Shown here: positions 62,350 to 64,000 of the stretch, piece by piece
Layout: each line of letters begins with the position of its first letter
Numbering within the stretch: position 1 is the stretch's first letter
Assembly (NCBI GenBank): GCA_963665915.2
Contig: CAXXSG010000002.1
Location: forward strand, 682,001 to 746,000
DNA length: 64,000 bases
Origin: JAFGRU01 sp963665915
GTDB lineage: Bacteria; Desulfobacterota; Desulfuromonadia; Desulfuromonadales; JAAYDE01
Direction of reading: 5' to 3'
Notes under the pieces: generated by a model
Told to the model about the DNA's origin: nothing
What the model saw: only the letters and a program-made list of their open reading frames with translations
The model's database searches: none
Translations under genes and position numbers: made by a program

Positions 62350-63287
62350 TTGACCTCTCGGTGGTTATAGTCAACTGGAATACTCGTGATCTGTTAAAGA
62401 ATTGCTTGAGTTCTCTATTGGAGGAACTGAAGTCCCTCTCGCATGAGCTTTTTGTCGTTGACAACGGCTCCAGTGATGACAGTGTGGCCATGGTTCGAGA
62501 GGACTTCCCTTCGGTTATTGTCATTGAGAATGGGCGTAATCTTGGCTTTGCCCGGGCCAACAACATCGCCTTGCGGCGGGCCAAGGGAGGTCTCTGGCTG
62601 CTGCTGAACTCCGATACAAGGGTTAAAGAGGGGTCTCTCAAAGGGCTGGTGCAGACCATGGAGCAGGATCCAAAAATTGGTGTGGCCGGTTTACAATTGC
62701 TCAACGAGGACGGTTCGCTGCAGAATTCAGTAAGCAATGCGCCTTCTCTTCTCACAGAGCTAGGTAACAAGCGTTTGTTGCGTCTATTATGCCCATCCCG
62801 TTATCCTGGTAAAGAATTCCACTACTGCCAACCGTTGGAGGTGGAGTCGGTCATCGGCGCCTGCATGATGGTACGAGGTTCAGCAGCCGGAGTGGTAGGG
62901 CTGCTCGACGAGGATTATTTTCTCTTCCTTGAGGAAACAGACTGGTGCGTACGAATGCGTCGGGCAGGTTGGAAGGTGGTATTCGATCCTCGCTTCTCCC
63001 TCTACCATTTGCAAGGGAGGAGTGCTGGAAAGGTTAATGTCAGCGCCCGCATCGAATACTGGCGATCCCGCTACACCTTTTTCCGCAAACACCACGGGAA
63101 GTTGTCTCGAATGGTGCTGCGAGGAGGGCTGTTGCTGCGGGTCATATTCAATCTGCTTGCCATGACTATTGGCAATCTGCTGATCTGTTTTTCCCAAGTT
63201 CGGCTGCGCAACAAACTGCAGGTCTATTTCGGGATTTTTCTTTGGCACCTGCGGGGCTGCCCAGCCGACGGTGGGCTGGAAAGATAA
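62346..63287 (+). CDS. Family 2 glycosyltransferase
   Basis: 313 aa. GT-A fold: LSVVIVNWNTRDLLKNCL, VVDNGSSDDSVAMV, NLGFARANNIALRRA, LLLNSDTRV (DXD equivalent), EETDWCVRMRRAGW. Resembles rhamnosyl-type transferases; a hydrophobic segment near 250-280. Acceptor unknown, probably LPS core or O-chain. Start overlaps the kinase stop (ATGA). Confidence 0.9.
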   Translation: MIDLSVVIVNWNTRDLLKNCLSSLLEELKSLSHELFVVDNGSSDDSVAMVREDFPSVIVIENGRNLGFARANNIALRRAKGGLWLLLNSDTRVKEGSLKGLVQTMEQDPKIGVAGLQLLNEDGSLQNSVSNAPSLLTELGNKRLLRLLCPSRYPGKEFHYCQPLEVESVIGACMMVRGSAAGVVGLLDEDYFLFLEETDWCVRMRRAGWKVVFDPRFSLYHLQGRSAGKVNVSARIEYWRSRYTFFRKHHGKLSRMVLRGGLLLRVIFNLLAMTIGNLLICFSQVRLRNKLQVYFGIFLWHLRGCPADGGLER

Positions 63288-63353
63288 ACCGCGTTCGATT
63301 TAAGTCAAAATCCCCACCATGTCGGGTGAAAAAGTCTTATGAAAGGAGATTTA

Positions 63354-63440
63354 TTGGAAATGCTCAGAAAAAATGATCAATTGCTATCGATTGCTAGGGT
63401 TGTCAATGTGATGCAGGGTTTTTCCAATATCAAAAAATGA
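63354..63440 (+). CDS. Possible 28-aa coupled small ORF or gene remnant
   Basis: TTG 63354 follows AAAGGAG by 5 nt; the frame runs to TGA 63438-63440, whose ATGA overlaps the start of the next gene. An ATG 15 nt upstream (63339) is also in frame. The product contains MLRKNDQLLSIARVVNVMQG, which resembles the first residues of membrane sugar transferases that begin polymer synthesis; it may be a truncated relic or a leader that drives translation of the downstream gene. Confidence 0.35.
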   Translation: MEMLRKNDQLLSIARVVNVMQGFSNIKK

Positions 63441-64000
63441 AAGTCCTTTTTCTTGTTCCTCGCCTTGAAAAGGCCAGCACTAGGTACCGGGTTCTCCAGT
63501 ATCTTCCGGCTCTGGATGAGAACGGGATTGATCACGAAATCATTGCACTGTCCTTCGAATTGCGTAATCGGGCGCGTTTACATAGCAAAATTTGGAGTGC
63601 TGATGTGGTCTTTATCCAAAAAAAGCTCTTTACTTTCTTGGAACTCTTGTGGGTTTATCAGGCCGCAAAACGTTTAATATACGATTTTGATGATGCAGTG
63701 ATGTTTAAAAGTGAGCCTGCCAGCATCATGCAGCAGGTCCGCCAGATGAAAAGGTTTGCAAATACGATCAAACGGTCGGGACTGGTTCTCGCCGGCAATC
63801 GGTATCTCAAGGAACAAGCTCAGGTTTACAACAAAAATATAAAGGTGCTTCCCACTGTTTTGGATATGACTCGATATGTGGTGCGCCCTGAAGGCTTGAA
63901 AAGTAATCAATGTGTGACTTTAGGCTGGATCGGAAGCAAGGGGACATTACGGTACTTGCAGGCGATCAGTCCCGCCTTGGAGAGATTGGGACAACGCTGG
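63437..64000 (+). CDS. Glycosyltransferase (GT4-like), 3' end missing
   Basis: Open from ATG 63437 to the window end, 188 residues visible. KVLFLVPRLEKASTRYRVLQ N-terminus, IYDFDDAVMFK, VLAGNRYLKEQA and LGWIGSKGTLRYL are typical of GT-B family 4 proteins that read P-x-x-S-x-R-Y-R and D-D-A. No own ribosome site; translation is likely coupled to the preceding small ORF. Donor and acceptor unknown. Confidence 0.85.
   Translation, partial: MKVLFLVPRLEKASTRYRVLQYLPALDENGIDHEIIALSFELRNRARLHSKIWSADVVFIQKKLFTFLELLWVYQAAKRLIYDFDDAVMFKSEPASIMQQVRQMKRFANTIKRSGLVLAGNRYLKEQAQVYNKNIKVLPTVLDMTRYVVRPEGLKSNQCVTLGWIGSKGTLRYLQAISPALERLGQRW

Noticed and set aside
1..64000. tRNA, rRNA genes and CRISPR arrays
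   Set aside because: I read the intergenic gaps for T-loop and CCA-type motifs and for regularly spaced repeats and found none; a covariance-model scan would be decisive.

Overview
The window looks like chromosomal DNA of a Gram-negative bacterium, most likely a member of the Desulfuromonadales/Geobacterales (Desulfuromonas-, Pelobacter- or Geopsychrobacter-like). This is inferred from gene order (rnc-era-der; DUF177-rpmF-plsX-fabH-fabD-fabG-acpP-fabF; bamA-skp-lpxD-fabZ-lpxA), from a TatD/radical-SAM fusion, and from a complete lipid A/LPS core pathway beside a RicT-like PSP1 protein. No 16S rRNA gene is present to confirm it. Coding density is high. I saw no rRNA, tRNA or CRISPR array.

Layout. 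1-3.7 kb: 3' part of htpG and a large HprK/PEPCK-like P-loop protein with its own promoter and terminator. 3.8-8.8 kb: an accessory island. It has decayed transposase-like sequence, then a plus-strand pair (ATP-grasp + SAM methyltransferase) facing a minus-strand trio (paralogous ATP-grasp, a second and different ATP-grasp ligase, a 76-aa small protein). A 60-bp degenerate copy of the 3' end of the HprK-like gene lies at the junction of the two halves. 8.9-14.7 kb (minus): TatD-radical SAM fusion, metG, ricT-like, holB, tmk. 14.9-25.4 kb (plus, except rpsT): rnc, era, der, a single-domain response regulator, infA, leuS, lptE, a MITE-like element, holA, rpsT, murJ. 25.4-26.1 kb: a 690-bp gene-free, AT-rich, hairpin-rich gap. 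26.1-33.9 kb: mazG (minus), then DUF177-rpmF-plsX-fab genes-acpP-fabF-rpiB. 34.1-41.7 kb: glyA, dCMP deaminase, nrdR, riboflavin genes ribD-ribE-ribBA-ribH, nusB, hom. 41.9-46.7 kb: prfB (with the programmed frameshift), lysS, lolC, lolD. 46.7-64 kb: outer-membrane and LPS block bamA-skp-lpxD-fabZ-lpxA-gnnA-gnnB-lpxB-msbA-waaA-lpxK-waaF-waaC-LPS kinase-GT2-GT4 (the last cut by the window end).

How the genes fit together. The 46.7-64 kb block makes, flips and decorates lipid A and core. lolCD, lptE and murJ elsewhere in the window serve the same envelope. Two genes resembling gnnA/gnnB between lpxA and lpxB suggest a lipid A built on 2,3-diamino-glucose with amide-linked chains at position 3. 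The fab cluster supplies its acyl-ACP. The remainder is core translation, replication, nucleotide and vitamin metabolism.

The least explained part is the 4.6-8.7 kb ATP-grasp/methyltransferase island. It could be a small peptide- or amino-acid-ligase system, with the 76-aa protein as possible partner or substrate. That reading is inference.
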